64,000 bases of DNA from an uncultured beta proteobacterium (GCA_903905735.1 CAIVHU010000013.1:1-64000); one strand, 5' to 3'; positions 49,673-60,539 are shown, numbered from the stretch's first letter. Numbers and translations: made by a program. Notes: a model not told the origin generated them from the letters alone.

Positions 49673-50887
49673 ATGGCTTTTTCCGTTGGTGGCCGTGCGT
49701 TTGCGCACATTGCGGCTTTTCACCCTGAAATCACCGCATTTCGGCGCGATCTGCACGCGCACCCGGAGCTGGGGTTTGAAGAGGTGTATACCTCTGGCCG
49801 TGTCAAACAGGCCTTGCAGGTGTGCGGGGTGGATGAGCTTCACACGGGCATCGGCAAAACCGGTCTGGTGGCCGTCATCCGCGGCCAGCGCCAGACGTCG
49901 GGCAGGATGATCGGCCTGCGTGCCGACATGGACGCGCTGCCGATGACCGAACGCAACGACTTTGCCTGGAAGTCTTCACAGCCTGGGCGCATGCACGGTT
50001 GCGGTCACGATGGCCACACCGCCATGCTGGTCGCGGCGGCGCGTTATCTGGCCGAGACGCGCGCTTTTGACGGTACGGCGGTGTTGATTTTCCAGCCCGG
50101 CGAAGAAGGCTACGCCGGTGCGCAGGCGATGATTGAAGATGGACTGTTTGAACGCTTCCCCGTGCAGTCCGTGTATGGCATGCACAACTGGCCGTCCATG
50201 CGCGCGGGCACCATCGGGCTGAACCCGGGCCCGATGATGGCGGCGGCGGACCGCATTCAGATTGACATCACCGGTCAAGGTGGCCATGGTGCACATGCCT
50301 ACCTGACCATTGATCCGGTGCTGGTGGCAGGCCACATCATCACCGCCGTGCAAAGCATCGTGTCGCGCAACGTCAAACCCATCGATAGTGCTGTCATCAG
50401 CCTGTGCGCCCTGCAGGCGGGGGATGTGGATGCGATGAGCGTGATTCCCGGCAGCGCCCGATTGGTGGGCACAGTGCGCACCTTTTCTGATGCCGTGCAG
50501 TCGTTGATCGAGCGTCGCCTGACCGAGCTGTGCAGCGGCATCGCCCAAAGTTTTGGGGCCAGCGCCACAGTGACCTACACCCGCTCGTATCCGGCCACCA
50601 TCAACACCGCGCCCGAGGCCCAGTTTGCCGGTGATGTGGCGCAGAGTCTGGTGGGCACGGCCAACGTGGTGCGCGACCTGGAGCCGAGCATGGGCGCGGA
50701 AGACTTTTCTTTCATGCTGCGCGTCAAACCCGGTGCCTACATGCGGCTGGGGCAGGGTGCTGACAACGGCCTGGGCAGTTGCCATCTGCACAACAACCGC
50801 TACGACTTCAACGACGACGTGTTGCCGCTGGGCGCTGCCCTGCACGCCAGCCTGATAGAGCAGGGTATGCCGTCGCCAGCAGAATAA
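49673..50887 (+). CDS. M20 family amidohydrolase (hippurate hydrolase-like)
   Basis: A zinc metallopeptidase of the M20D group, cytoplasmic, cleaving N-acyl amino acids such as hippurate or indoleacetyl-amino acids. Motifs: RRDLHAHPELGFEE near 24, GLRADMDALPM near 82, GRMHGCGHDGHTAMLV near 103, and QPGEEGYAGAQAMIEDGLF near 140. 404 residues. I chose ATG 49673 because GGAG lies six bases upstream; ATG 49667 is too close to that site. No partner genes point to the substrate. Confidence 0.88.
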   Translation: MAFSVGGRAFAHIAAFHPEITAFRRDLHAHPELGFEEVYTSGRVKQALQVCGVDELHTGIGKTGLVAVIRGQRQTSGRMIGLRADMDALPMTERNDFAWKSSQPGRMHGCGHDGHTAMLVAAARYLAETRAFDGTAVLIFQPGEEGYAGAQAMIEDGLFERFPVQSVYGMHNWPSMRAGTIGLNPGPMMAAADRIQIDITGQGGHGAHAYLTIDPVLVAGHIITAVQSIVSRNVKPIDSAVISLCALQAGDVDAMSVIPGSARLVGTVRTFSDAVQSLIERRLTELCSGIAQSFGASATVTYTRSYPATINTAPEAQFAGDVAQSLVGTANVVRDLEPSMGAEDFSFMLRVKPGAYMRLGQGADNGLGSCHLHNNRYDFNDDVLPLGAALHASLIEQGMPSPAE

Positions 50888-50888
50888 A

Positions 50889-50952
50889 TACTATCTATTC
50901 AATAGCTACTAGCACATATTCCACGGGGGCCAGAGGCCTAAAGAGCTTGCAA
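50889..50952 (+). repeat. Interspersed palindromic repeat, copy 15
   Basis: CAATAGCTACTAGCACATAT then TCCACGGGGGCCAGAGGCCT and AAAGAGCTTGC, between the convergent M20 gene and hexR. Confidence 0.75.
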
Positions 50953-50953
50953 C

Positions 50954-51802
50954 TCAGGCGTAACGCTTGTTGCGCAGGTTGTTCTTCATCTCGCGCAGCA
51001 GCGGCTGCAGTTTCTCGCTGCCAATGCGCAACGCCACGCAGGTGGCCACGATGTCGATGATCATCAGATGCAGCAGGCGCGACACCATTGGGCTGTAGCG
51101 CTCATACCCCTCCGGGTGGTCAGCCGCCAGGTGAATGTCGCCCGCGCTGGCCAAGGGCGAGCCACTGGCGGTGATGACGATGGTGGTGGCGCCGTTTTTG
51201 CGCGCGATGTCGCACGAGTCCATCAAATCACGCGTGCGGCCCGAGTTGCTGATCACGATGACACAGTCGCCCGGCCGCATGAGCGACGCGCTCATCACCT
51301 GCATGTGGCCGTCGCTGTAAGCCACGCCGTTGATGCCCAGCCGGAAGAACTTGTGCTGCGCGTCCCGCGCTACGATGCCGGAGTTGCCGACACCAAAAAA
51401 TTCGAGGCGCCGCCCGGCGTGGTAGGCCGCAGTGAGCGCCGTGACGGCTTTGTCAATGGCACTGGCTGAGGCTTCGTTGCGGTATTTCAGAAAGGCGGCC
51501 ACGGTGTTGTCGATCACCTTGACCATGATGTCACTGGTTTTGTCGTCGGCATCCACGCTGCGGTGGATGAACGGCACGCCCTCGCTGACGTTACCCGCCA
51601 GCTTGAGTTTGAAGTCGGCCAGCCCGTCATACCCCACGCTGCGGCAAAACCGCACCACGGTGGGTTTGCTTACATGGGCGCGGTCAGCCAGTTCGCTAAC
51701 AGGCATCAGCGCAAAACTGCGCGGATCCAGAAGCACCAGTTTGCCCACACGCTGCTCAGCGGGGGCCAGCGACGGCAGCGAGGCGCGGATGCGGTCAAGC
51801 AT
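50954..51802 (-). CDS. hexR: HexR-type (RpiR family) transcriptional regulator
   Basis: N-terminal RpiR helix-turn-helix (ELADRAHVSKPTVVRFCRSV near 37) and C-terminal SIS sugar-phosphate-binding domain (EFFGVGNSGIVARDAQHKFF near 134; IVISNSGRTRDL near 180). In proteobacteria HexR represses zwf, edd and eda and is released by KDPG. It lies 15 bases downstream of zwf on the same strand, divergent from tal-pgi. 282 residues, normal. Confidence 0.88.
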   Translation of the reverse strand: MLDRIRASLPSLAPAEQRVGKLVLLDPRSFALMPVSELADRAHVSKPTVVRFCRSVGYDGLADFKLKLAGNVSEGVPFIHRSVDADDKTSDIMVKVIDNTVAAFLKYRNEASASAIDKAVTALTAAYHAGRRLEFFGVGNSGIVARDAQHKFFRLGINGVAYSDGHMQVMSASLMRPGDCVIVISNSGRTRDLMDSCDIARKNGATTIVITASGSPLASAGDIHLAADHPEGYERYSPMVSRLLHLMIIDIVATCVALRIGSEKLQPLLREMKNNLRNKRYA

Positions 51803-51817
51803 GAATCCACCCCGGGG

Positions 51818-53272
51818 TCAGCATTCCTCGCTCCAGCAAAAGCCGTCGCGCGCGATCATGGCGCTGGTGGAGCTCGGCCCCCAGGTGCCGCTGGCATACG
51901 GGCGCGGACCCTGGGTGTCTGCACGCCAGTAATTCAGGATGGGTTCGACCCAACGCCAGGCTTCTTCCTGCTCGTCACTGCGCACAAACAGGTTCAGGCG
52001 GCCGTCGATCACGTCGAGCAGCAAGCGCTCATACGCGCCCACGCGCTCGGTGCCAAAGCGTTTGTCAAAGTCCAGATCGAGCTGCACCGGCGCGAGGTTG
52101 TTGGAGTTCTGGCGCTTGTCCTGCGCTTGCGCCAGCAGGTGCAGCTCCAGCCCGTCTTTGGGCTGCAGGTTGATCACCAACTGGTTGGCCATGCCGATTT
52201 GCGAATTGAAAATGGCGTGCGGCGTGGGCCGGAAGTTCACCACAATGCGCGAATCACGCCCGGCCAGGCGTTTGCCAGTACGGATGTAAAACGGCACACC
52301 GGCCCAGCGCCAATTCGATATTTCGGTGCGGATGGCCACAAAGGTCTCAGTGGTGCTGGTGGGGCTCACGCCCAGCTCTTCACGGTAGCCCGGCACCGCC
52401 AGGCCGGCAATGGCCCCGGCGCTGTACTGACCCCGAATCACGTCCTGTGCCAGCGACTCTGCCGTCCAGGGCTTGAGGCTGCGCAACACCTTGAGCTTTT
52501 CATCGCGGATGGCATCGGCGTGTGAGTTGATGGGCGGCTCCATGCCGATGGCGCACAGCAGTTGCAGCGCGTGGTTTTGCACCATGTCGCGCAGCGCACC
52601 GGTGGTTTCGTAAAACGCGCCGCGCTTTTCCACGCCCAGTTGCTCGGCAATGGTGATCTGGATGTTGGCAATGTGTTCACGCCGCCACAGCGGCTCAAAC
52701 AGGGCATTGCCAAAGCGCAGCGCAAACAGGTTTTGCACGGCGGGCTTGCCCAGGTAATGGTCAATGCGGTAAATCTGATGTTCGGTAAACGACTGCCCCA
52801 CGGTGTGGTTGATGGCGCGGTTACTGGCCAGGTCGTGGCCCAGCGGTTTTTCCAGCACGATGCGGGTCTGCGGGGTGTTCAGGCCCGCTGCGCCCAGTTG
52901 TTCGGCAATGGTGGCAAACAGATTGGGTGCGGTGGCCAGATACATGACCACCGTGTCGGCCTGGCGCAGCGCCAGCTTGTCTTTCAGGTACGCGTAATGT
53001 TCGGGCTTGGACAGGTCCATGCTGACAAATTCGAGCAGCGCGGCAAAGCGGTCAAATTCCTCGGTGCTGGGGCGCTTTTCCAGCTCCACATTGGCAAAAC
53101 GCGAGGCAATCAGCGCGCGGTAACGCTCGTCGCTCAAGTCATCCCGGCCAATCCCGATGATGCGCGCGCCCGCTGGCAAGGTGCCGTGTTTGAAGGCCTG
53201 GAACAGGGCGGGCATCAGCTTGCGCCAGCATAAATCGCCGGTGCCGCCAAATAGAACAAGGTCAAAACTCAT
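51818..53272 (-). CDS. zwf: Glucose-6-phosphate 1-dehydrogenase
   Basis: Oxidises glucose 6-phosphate to 6-phosphogluconolactone with NADP (or NAD), opening the Entner-Doudoroff and oxidative pentose-phosphate routes. Coenzyme motif FGGTGDLCWRKLMPALFQ near 8 and active-site YRIDHYLGKPAVQN near 170, where His is catalytic. 484 residues. First in a zwf-hexR unit; its upstream gap holds a HexR-like box. Confidence 0.95.
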   Translation of the reverse strand: MSFDLVLFGGTGDLCWRKLMPALFQAFKHGTLPAGARIIGIGRDDLSDERYRALIASRFANVELEKRPSTEEFDRFAALLEFVSMDLSKPEHYAYLKDKLALRQADTVVMYLATAPNLFATIAEQLGAAGLNTPQTRIVLEKPLGHDLASNRAINHTVGQSFTEHQIYRIDHYLGKPAVQNLFALRFGNALFEPLWRREHIANIQITIAEQLGVEKRGAFYETTGALRDMVQNHALQLLCAIGMEPPINSHADAIRDEKLKVLRSLKPWTAESLAQDVIRGQYSAGAIAGLAVPGYREELGVSPTSTTETFVAIRTEISNWRWAGVPFYIRTGKRLAGRDSRIVVNFRPTPHAIFNSQIGMANQLVINLQPKDGLELHLLAQAQDKRQNSNNLAPVQLDLDFDKRFGTERVGAYERLLLDVIDGRLNLFVRSDEQEEAWRWVEPILNYWRADTQGPRPYASGTWGPSSTSAMIARDGFCWSEEC

Positions 53273-53311
53273 AGGCTGTGGTGGTGATGGTTGGAGAAAG
53301 GTGTTGATAAC

Positions 53312-53326
53312 TGTAACTTAGTTTCA
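53312..53326. promoter_or_regulatory. Candidate HexR operator
   Basis: TGTAACTTAGTTTCA is a near-palindrome agreeing at most positions with the gammaproteobacterial HexR consensus TGTARTWWWAYTACA, 40 bases upstream of zwf and 75 upstream of tal. Sequence seen; regulator assignment inferred from the neighbouring hexR. Confidence 0.5.
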
Positions 53327-53400
53327 TGTTTTTTGCGGAAACGATGTAACCTGCGTTGGTTTGACACAAATATTGCCCAGCTCCGCCAGATAATGACGGC

Positions 53401-54348
53401 ATGAACCAACTTGATGCCCTCAAACAATTCACCACCGTCGTCGCTGATACCGGCGACTTCAAGCAGATCGAGGCTTTCCAGCCAACGGATGCCACCACCA
53501 ACCCGTCCTTGATCCTCAAGGCGGTGCAAAAGCCCGAATACCGGTCGTTGCTGGCTGACACCGTGGCGCAGTTTTCGGGCCGTGCGCTCGATGAAATCAC
53601 CGACCGCCTGCTGGTGCGTTTTGGTTGCGAGATTTTGTCCATCGTGCCCGGGCGGGTCTCTACCGAGGTTGATGCAAGGCTGAGTTTTGACAGCAATGCC
53701 ACCATCACCCGGGCTGAGCGCATCATCGAGCTATATCAGGCGCAGGGCATCCATATTGACCGCGTGCTGATCAAAGTGGCCTCCACCTGGGAAGGTATTC
53801 AGGCCGCCGCAGAGTTGCAGCGTCGGGGTATTCACACCAATCTGACGCTGCTGTTCTCGTTTTGTCAGGCCGTGGCGTGTGGGCAGGCGAAGGTGCAGCT
53901 GATCTCACCGTTCGTCGGGCGCATTTATGACTGGTACAAGAAGTCTGCGGGTGCTGCTTGGGTCGAGGCTGACAACGCGGGTGCCAACGACCCGGGCGTG
54001 AAGTCGGTGACGCAAATTTTCAACTACTACAAGAAGTTCAGCATCTCCACCGAGGTGATGGGCGCGAGTTTTCGCAACGTGGGCCAGATCACTGCGCTGG
54101 CGGGCTGCGATCTGCTGACCATCAGCCCGGACTTGCTAGCCACGCTGGCCGCCACCAACACACCGCTGACCCGCGCGCTGGATGCCCAAGCCGCGAAGGC
54201 GCTGGACCTGACCCCGGTGAACTATGACGAAGCCAGCTTCCGCTTCGCGCTGAACCAGGATGCCATGGCCACCGAAAAACTGGCCGAAGGCATTCGCGCT
54301 TTTTGCACCGATGCTGCCAAACTGGATCAACTCTTGCTAGGACATTAA
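53401..54348 (+). CDS. tal: Transaldolase
   Basis: Transfers a dihydroxyacetone unit between sugar phosphates in the non-oxidative pentose-phosphate pathway. The Schiff-base Lys is in [12 protein letters not shown] near 131; [18 protein letters not shown] near 24 carries the conserved Asp. 315 residues, class I. Divergent from zwf; pgi follows after two bases, so tal-pgi form an operon. Confidence 0.95.
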   Translation: MNQLDALKQFTTVVADTGDFKQIEAFQPTDATTNPSLILKAVQKPEYRSLLADTVAQFSGRALDEITDRLLVRFGCEILSIVPGRVSTEVDARLSFDSNATITRAERIIELYQAQGIHIDRVLIKVASTWEGIQAAAELQRRGIHTNLTLLFSFCQAVACGQAKVQLISPFVGRIYDWYKKSAGAAWVEADNAGANDPGVKSVTQIFNYYKKFSISTEVMGASFRNVGQITALAGCDLLTISPDLLATLAATNTPLTRALDAQAAKALDLTPVNYDEASFRFALNQDAMATEKLAEGIRAFCTDAAKLDQLLLGH

Positions 54349-54350
54349 CC

Positions 54351-55919
54351 ATGAACACAACAAGATGTGACCGCACGCCCGCCTGGGGTGCACTGCAAAC
54401 CCGCTTTGACGTTGCTGGCCGCACATTTGATGTGCGCGACGCTTTTGCCGCGGACCCACAACGTTTTGGCACTTTCAGCCAAAGTGCGCCGCACATCTTT
54501 GCCGACCTGTCCAAAAACCTGATCGACGCGGCGACACAGTCCTTGTTGCTCGATCTGGCGCAGCAATGTGGCCTGGAATCGCATCGTGACGCCATGTTTG
54601 CTGGCGACAAGATCAACACCACCGAGCAACGCGCAGTAATGCACTGGTTATTGAGAAATCCGCCTCTAGCCCAAGCAGAGCCTGCGCAGCCAGCTATTCA
54701 AAATGTAGCCCATGAACTGGCAGAAGTGCATGTCACGCTGGACGTGATGCTGGCCTATGCCGAAAAAGTGCGGGCAGACGGCACCATCACCGACGTGGTG
54801 AACATCGGCATCGGCGGCTCGGATCTTGGGCCGCAAATGGCGGTGCTGGCGCTGGACGAATTCGTCACGCCAGGCAAACGTTTTCACTTTGTCTCGAATG
54901 TCGACGGGCATGAACTGGCGGCGGTGCTGAAAAAGGTCAAGGTCGACAGCACCCTGTTCCTGATTGCCAGCAAAACCTTCACCACCATCGAGACCATGAC
55001 CAACGCGCACAGCGCCAAGGCTTGGTTTGAGGCGCAGGGCGGCACGGACATCGCGCGGCATTTTGCGGCGCTTACCACCAATGTGGCTGCGGCGAATGCC
55101 TTTGGCATCAGCACCACCTTTGGTTTCTGGGACTGGGTCGGCGGGCGTTATTCGGTCTGGTCAGCGATTGGCCTGCCACTGGCGATTGCCATCGGTGCAC
55201 AAGGGTTCAGGGAATTTCTGGCTGGCGCGCATGACATGGACGAGCATTTCCGCACGACACCGCTGGTGCAAAACCTGCCGGTGCGTCTGGGTCTGCTGGA
55301 CGTGTGGTACCGCAATTTCCACGGCTTCACCAGCCGCAGCATCGCGCCCTACCATTGCGCTTTGAAACGTTACCCAGCGTATCTGCAACAGCTCGAGATG
55401 GAAAGCAACGGCAAGCAGGTTGATCTCAACGGCGCGGCGCTGCCGTTTGACTCCTCACCCGTGTTGTGGGGCGAGCCCGGCACCAACGGCCAGCACGCCT
55501 ACTTCCAGATGCTGCACCAGGGCACCGATGTGGTGCCTGTGGAGTTTGTCGCCGTCAAAAAGCCGCGCCATAGCCTGCCCGGCCACCACACGCTGCTGCT
55601 GGCCAACGTGCTGGCGCAGGCGCAGGCATTGATGCTTGGCAAGGCGGATGCCGGTGGCCACAAGAACTTTCCCGGCAACCGCCCCAGCACCTTTTTGCTG
55701 CTCGAAGAACTCACCCCCACCACGCTGGGCGCATTGATTGCCTTGCAGGAGCACCGTGTGTTTGTATCGGGCAGCCTGTGGGGGATCAACAGTTTTGACC
55801 AGTGGGGTGTGGAATTGGGCAAGGTGCTGGCCAAGGATGTGCAAGCACGGCTGCTCAGTGGTGACGCGGCGGGGCTGGACGGTTCGACGGCGGGGCTGCT
55901 GGCGCGACTTAAAGCGTGA
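54351..55919 (+). CDS. pgi: Glucose-6-phosphate isomerase
   Basis: Interconverts glucose 6-phosphate and fructose 6-phosphate. Motifs VNIGIGGSDLGPQMAVLAL near 146, the sugar-phosphate signature DWVGGRYSVWSAIGLPLAI near 262, the catalytic Glu in LEMESNGK and the C-terminal GSLWGINSFDQWGVELGK. 522 residues. Start ATG 54351 is two bases after tal. Repeat copy 16 lies in frame near residues 103-119, in a surface region before the first SIS domain. Confidence 0.95.
   Translation: MNTTRCDRTPAWGALQTRFDVAGRTFDVRDAFAADPQRFGTFSQSAPHIFADLSKNLIDAATQSLLLDLAQQCGLESHRDAMFAGDKINTTEQRAVMHWLLRNPPLAQAEPAQPAIQNVAHELAEVHVTLDVMLAYAEKVRADGTITDVVNIGIGGSDLGPQMAVLALDEFVTPGKRFHFVSNVDGHELAAVLKKVKVDSTLFLIASKTFTTIETMTNAHSAKAWFEAQGGTDIARHFAALTTNVAAANAFGISTTFGFWDWVGGRYSVWSAIGLPLAIAIGAQGFREFLAGAHDMDEHFRTTPLVQNLPVRLGLLDVWYRNFHGFTSRSIAPYHCALKRYPAYLQQLEMESNGKQVDLNGAALPFDSSPVLWGEPGTNGQHAYFQMLHQGTDVVPVEFVAVKKPRHSLPGHHTLLLANVLAQAQALMLGKADAGGHKNFPGNRPSTFLLLEELTPTTLGALIALQEHRVFVSGSLWGINSFDQWGVELGKVLAKDVQARLLSGDAAGLDGSTAGLLARLKA
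54656..54708 (-). repeat. Interspersed palindromic repeat, copy 16 (in pgi)
   Basis: Minus orientation: AAATCCGCCTCTAGCCCAAG ... CCAGCTATTCAAAATGTAG on the plus strand. In frame, encoding NPPLAQAEPAQPAIQNV. Confidence 0.75.
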
Positions 55920-55986
55920 AAACAACGGTCTCAGCCCCGGCGCGCAGCGGTGCGTGCGCCCATGAATCTGCGACTGGGACGAGGTC

Positions 55987-56610
55987 ATGAACATCGTGTT
56001 TGATTTCGGCGCGGTCCTGTTCACCTGGAAGCCAGGGGCGTTGCTGCTGCAGACGTTCCCCGGGCGCGTTCACACGGCAGAAGAAGCCGCGCACCTGTCG
56101 CACCAGGTGTTTGGCCACCCGGACTGGCATGACTTTGACCGTGGTCTGCTGGACGCTGATGCAGTAGTCGCGCGCACCGCCGAGAGGCTGGACTTGCCTT
56201 TGGAACTGGTCGCTGATCTGGTGCATGGGATTGCCGAGCGCTTGACACCCATCACGGACACGGTGGCCCTGTTGCAGCAATTGCATCAGCGTCGCCAGGC
56301 GGGCAAGGGCATCACAGGCTTGTATTACCTGTCCAACATGCCCGTGCCCTACGCCCGCCTGCTGGAGGAACGCTACCCCTTTTTGCAGTGGTTTGACGGG
56401 GGCATCTTTTCTGCTGACGTGCGGCATATCAAACCTGACTTGGCCATCTACCAGCTGTTGCAAAGCCGCTATGCGCTGTCACCCGCCAACACGGTGTTCA
56501 TTGACGATCTGAAGTCCAATGTGAAGGCTGCCCAGTCGCTGGGCTGGCATGGCATTCATTTTGAGTCGCCGCAACAACTGCTGGCAGATCTGGTGCTACT
56601 GGGCTTGTAG
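55987..56610 (+). CDS. HAD phosphatase of the YihX (glucose-1-phosphatase) type
   Basis: 207 residues. Motif I is IVFDFGAVLFTWKP, with Gly in place of the second Asp of DxD, as in the YihX/epoxide-hydrolase-N branch; motif II is YYLSNMP near 114, motif III has Lys in VRHIKPDL, and motif IV is FIDDLKSNVKAAQSLG. E. coli YihX dephosphorylates alpha-glucose 1-phosphate from glycogen breakdown, which would suit the glycogen genes in this window; that substrate is inferred. It overlaps the convergent alpha/beta hydrolase gene by 15 bases. Confidence 0.8.
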   Translation: MNIVFDFGAVLFTWKPGALLLQTFPGRVHTAEEAAHLSHQVFGHPDWHDFDRGLLDADAVVARTAERLDLPLELVADLVHGIAERLTPITDTVALLQQLHQRRQAGKGITGLYYLSNMPVPYARLLEERYPFLQWFDGGIFSADVRHIKPDLAIYQLLQSRYALSPANTVFIDDLKSNVKAAQSLGWHGIHFESPQQLLADLVLLGL

Positions 56611-57528
56611 CGCAGGGGCCACTGAAATCGGCACTTGCGGTACTTTGCTTTGTCTCAAATACGTCGACATGAACGCATGCAGGGCTTGCTGGTAGGGTAC
56701 CCGACCCACCTCGTCCAGATCGCTGTGATGACCTCCCGCAATGGTCAGCCAGTATTTGGGCGGGTTGGCAGCGGCAAACAGGCGCTCACCCAGCTTGATC
56801 GGGATGGTGTCGTCCTGATCGCCATGCATCATCAGCAAGGGCGCGTGCACCTGAGCAATCTTGTCGATGGAGGCAAAACGCTCGGTGCTGAAATGCGACA
56901 GCAGGCGGGCCAACCAACCCGCTTCAACAGCCACATCGGCAAAGCTGGTGAATGCCGACTCCAGAATCAGGCCGCCATAGTCTGACGGGCTGGACAAGTG
57001 GCTGGCCAGGTCCACCGCCACGCCGCTGCCCATCGAGTGGCCGTAAATCACGCGTTGACCTGGGCGCGGTTCACGCCGCACCAGCTCGGTCCAGGCGAGC
57101 CTGGCATCCTGCATGATGGTCTGCTCAGACGGTGTGATGGGTGTACTTTGTCCCCAGCCCCGGTAGTCCACCGCCAGCACCGAAAAACCAGCCTCATGCA
57201 GCGCAAGGATCTTGTGCACGTTGCCTTGCAGGTTGCGAAACGTGCCGTGCAGGTACAGCAGTGTGGGCGCATCAGGTGTCGCGTTGGGTAACCACCACAG
57301 TGAAAGGCGCGCTTGGCCACTATTTTGCGGTGTGTTCAGAAAAAAAGATGTGGTAACAGCGGGTAAAGTTGCCGTAGCTGCTTCGGTGGACGGTGTCGGG
57401 CGGTAAATAATCAGCCGTTGCTGGTCGTTCAGCCAGGCGCAGCCACTGACCGACAATAGCAGCCATATCCAAGCGACCGTCAATGTCGTTGCCACGACCC
57501 TGCCAAGTTTCCCGCGTATTGAAAACAA
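56596..57528 (-). CDS. Alpha/beta hydrolase, probable lipoprotein
   Basis: 310 residues. A signal peptide with lipobox (LLLSVSGCAWLNDQQRLIIY) suggests envelope attachment. The hydrolase core shows LLYLHGTFRNLQGNV near 90, the oxyanion region, nucleophile elbow YGHSMGSGVAVDLA near 162 (Ser), Asp in LLMMHGDQDDTIPIKLGERL near 235 and His in AGGHHSDLDEVG near 265. It resembles ABHD12/13-like serine hydrolases acting on acyl esters. The substrate is unknown. Confidence 0.85.
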   Translation of the reverse strand: MFSIRGKLGRVVATTLTVAWIWLLLSVSGCAWLNDQQRLIIYRPTPSTEAATATLPAVTTSFFLNTPQNSGQARLSLWWLPNATPDAPTLLYLHGTFRNLQGNVHKILALHEAGFSVLAVDYRGWGQSTPITPSEQTIMQDARLAWTELVRREPRPGQRVIYGHSMGSGVAVDLASHLSSPSDYGGLILESAFTSFADVAVEAGWLARLLSHFSTERFASIDKIAQVHAPLLMMHGDQDDTIPIKLGERLFAAANPPKYWLTIAGGHHSDLDEVGRVPYQQALHAFMSTYLRQSKVPQVPISVAPALQAQ

Positions 57529-57538
57529 CTGATCACCT

Positions 57539-58042
57539 ATGAAGAGAAAATTTCATCTGACAGCGTTCTTATTTAGCCTGTCATTATCTGGCGCGACCTT
57601 CGCTCAGCAGGACCAAACCGATCCTGCTGCCTCAGCCAACAAGCTGACTTTGCAGTTCAGTCCCTTTACCTACCACTACAGTTACGACGTGGAACACCGG
57701 CCGGTTCATATGGTCGGGCTGGAGCGCGAAAAGCCAGGTGACAAGCTCGACGGTGTGACCTTTTTTACGAACTCCTTCGGTCAGGACTGCGTGTACGTTT
57801 ACCCTTGGGGTGGCGTTTACCACAATTTTTATGGCATCCAGCCGCTGTCTTTCAAGTGGACGGCAGGCTTGCTGTACGGTTATGTCGACCCGTATAAAAA
57901 CAAGGTGCCATTGAACCATGATGGCTTCTCGCCAGGCGCCATCATCGCCTTTGAATACAAGTTCCAGTCCGGCTGGTCAGCCCAGGTTGACATGCTGGGC
58001 ACGGCCGCCTTGATGTTTCAGGTCAATATGCCGCTCAAATAA
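57539..58042 (+). CDS. Small outer-membrane-like protein of unknown function
   Basis: 167 residues with a signal peptide (FLFSLSLSGATFAQQD). The mature part has alternating aromatic strands (LTLQFSPFTYHYSYDVEHRP, VYVYPWGGVYHNFYGI, LSFKWTAGLLYGYVDPYKNK) consistent with a small beta-barrel; it ends VNMPLK rather than in an aromatic residue. Similar proteins are widespread in betaproteobacteria without a proven role. Divergent from the hydrolase gene with only 10 bases between start codons. Confidence 0.7.
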   Translation: MKRKFHLTAFLFSLSLSGATFAQQDQTDPAASANKLTLQFSPFTYHYSYDVEHRPVHMVGLEREKPGDKLDGVTFFTNSFGQDCVYVYPWGGVYHNFYGIQPLSFKWTAGLLYGYVDPYKNKVPLNHDGFSPGAIIAFEYKFQSGWSAQVDMLGTAALMFQVNMPLK

Positions 58043-58060
58043 GATATTGACTTCTGGATA

Positions 58061-58105
58061 GAAAAAGAGCCTGTAGCCCTTTCAGATAAGGCCGAGGCAG
58101 CTATA
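58061..58105 (-). repeat. Interspersed palindromic repeat, copy 17
   Basis: GAAAAAGAGCCTGTAGCCCT then TTCAGATAAGGCCGAGGCAG and CTATA on the plus strand; minus orientation, just upstream of the terminator. Confidence 0.7.
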
Positions 58106-58116
58106 AAGTCAGAAGC

Positions 58117-58154
58117 AAAAACCCCCGCAAGGCTTGCGCTTTGCGGGGGTTTTG
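58117..58154. terminator. Bidirectional terminator between the small OM gene and groEL
   Basis: AAAACCCCCGCAA (58118-58130) and TTGCGGGGGTTTT (58141-58153) form a long GC-rich stem with A/T tails on both strands, so it can stop transcription of both convergent units. Confidence 0.9.
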
Positions 58155-58199
58155 AATTTTTGGTCGAGCGCTACAAAGCAACCCGACGCAAGGAGCTTG

Positions 58200-59870
<1,671 letters not shown>

Positions 59871-59876
59871 TTAAGG

Positions 59877-59930
59877 AAAATTGGCCTCCAGCCCATATAA
59901 ATAAAAGGCTAGCAGCTCTTGAATTTATAG
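59877..59930 (-). repeat. Interspersed palindromic repeat, copy 18 (between groES and groEL)
   Basis: AAATTGGCCTCCAGCCCATA ... AAAAGGCTAGCAGCTCTTG on the plus strand; minus orientation, so it lies in the groESL mRNA between the two cistrons, 24 bases before the groEL start. Confidence 0.8.
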
Positions 59931-59938
59931 TGAACTGC

Positions 59939-60229
59939 TTACTTTTCGACGACAGCAAACAAATCATCCTCTTTCATCACGAGGAGTTCGTCGCCATCGA
60001 CCTTGACGGTCTGGCCGCTGTACTTGCCGAACAACACGCGGTCGCCGACCTTGACGCTCATCGCGCCGAGTTCGCCCTTGTCATTCTTCTTGCCGGGGCC
60101 AACGGCCAGCACTTCGCCTTGATCAGGCTTTTCAGCAGCGCTGTCAGGAATCACGATGCCAGACGCGGTACGGGTTTCGTTTTCAACGCGCTTGACAATC
60201 ACGCGGTCGTGCAGGGGACGAAGTTTCAT
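59939..60229 (-). CDS. groES: Co-chaperonin GroES (10 kDa)
   Basis: 96 residues; the lid of the GroEL ring. N-terminus [20 protein letters not shown], mobile loop [20 protein letters not shown], and the roof-region GKKNDKGE. First gene of the operon, with CIRCE and a sigma-70 promoter upstream. Start ATG 60229 has AGGAG seven bases upstream. Confidence 0.97.
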   Translation of the reverse strand: MKLRPLHDRVIVKRVENETRTASGIVIPDSAAEKPDQGEVLAVGPGKKNDKGELGAMSVKVGDRVLFGKYSGQTVKVDGDELLVMKEDDLFAVVEK

Positions 60230-60332
60230 AAAGAGCTCCTAAAAGTTGGAAACAGGGGTTAAAACCAAAACGCCAACGGGTTCAGCTGGCTGTTGTTGTT
60301 TTGAAGAAATGCGTGTTGTTCAGGTGATGCTG

Positions 60333-60359
60333 TTAGCACTCATCTCTATCGAGTGCTAA
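60333..60359. promoter_or_regulatory. CIRCE operator of groESL
   Basis: A perfect CIRCE: TTAGCACTC, nine bases, GAGTGCTAA. It is the binding site of the heat-shock repressor HrcA, placed just downstream of the -10 element on the minus strand. The surrounding gap (60230-60539) holds only this operator, the promoter, and the start of the MFS gene beyond. Confidence 0.95.
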
Positions 60360-60386
60360 TGATAAGGGCGATCAGCCGACTTTCAA
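60359..60386 (-). promoter_or_regulatory. groESL promoter
   Basis: On the minus strand TTGAAA (60386-60381), 16 bases, TATCAT (60364-60359), each 5 of 6 to the sigma-70 consensus. The same stretch (CTTGAA, then CCCTTATC) also loosely fits sigma-32. CIRCE covers the start region. Confidence 0.7.
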
Positions 60387-60539
60387 GAGCTGTGCAAGGC
60401 AATCCCCGCTATTTTTTGGGTTCAATGGCTTCAGGCACACTTGCGAGCAAATCCACACGCTGTCTTTTTCATGCCTTTTCCATCGCTTCAAAGCGCGCGT
60501 CTGCCAGGCCACCCCGGTTGATGTACGCGCCCAACACCC

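Noticed and set aside
53361..53394. TTGACA ... GATAAT promoter for tal
   Set aside because: The spacing is 22 bases, too long for sigma-70, and other spacings give no -10.
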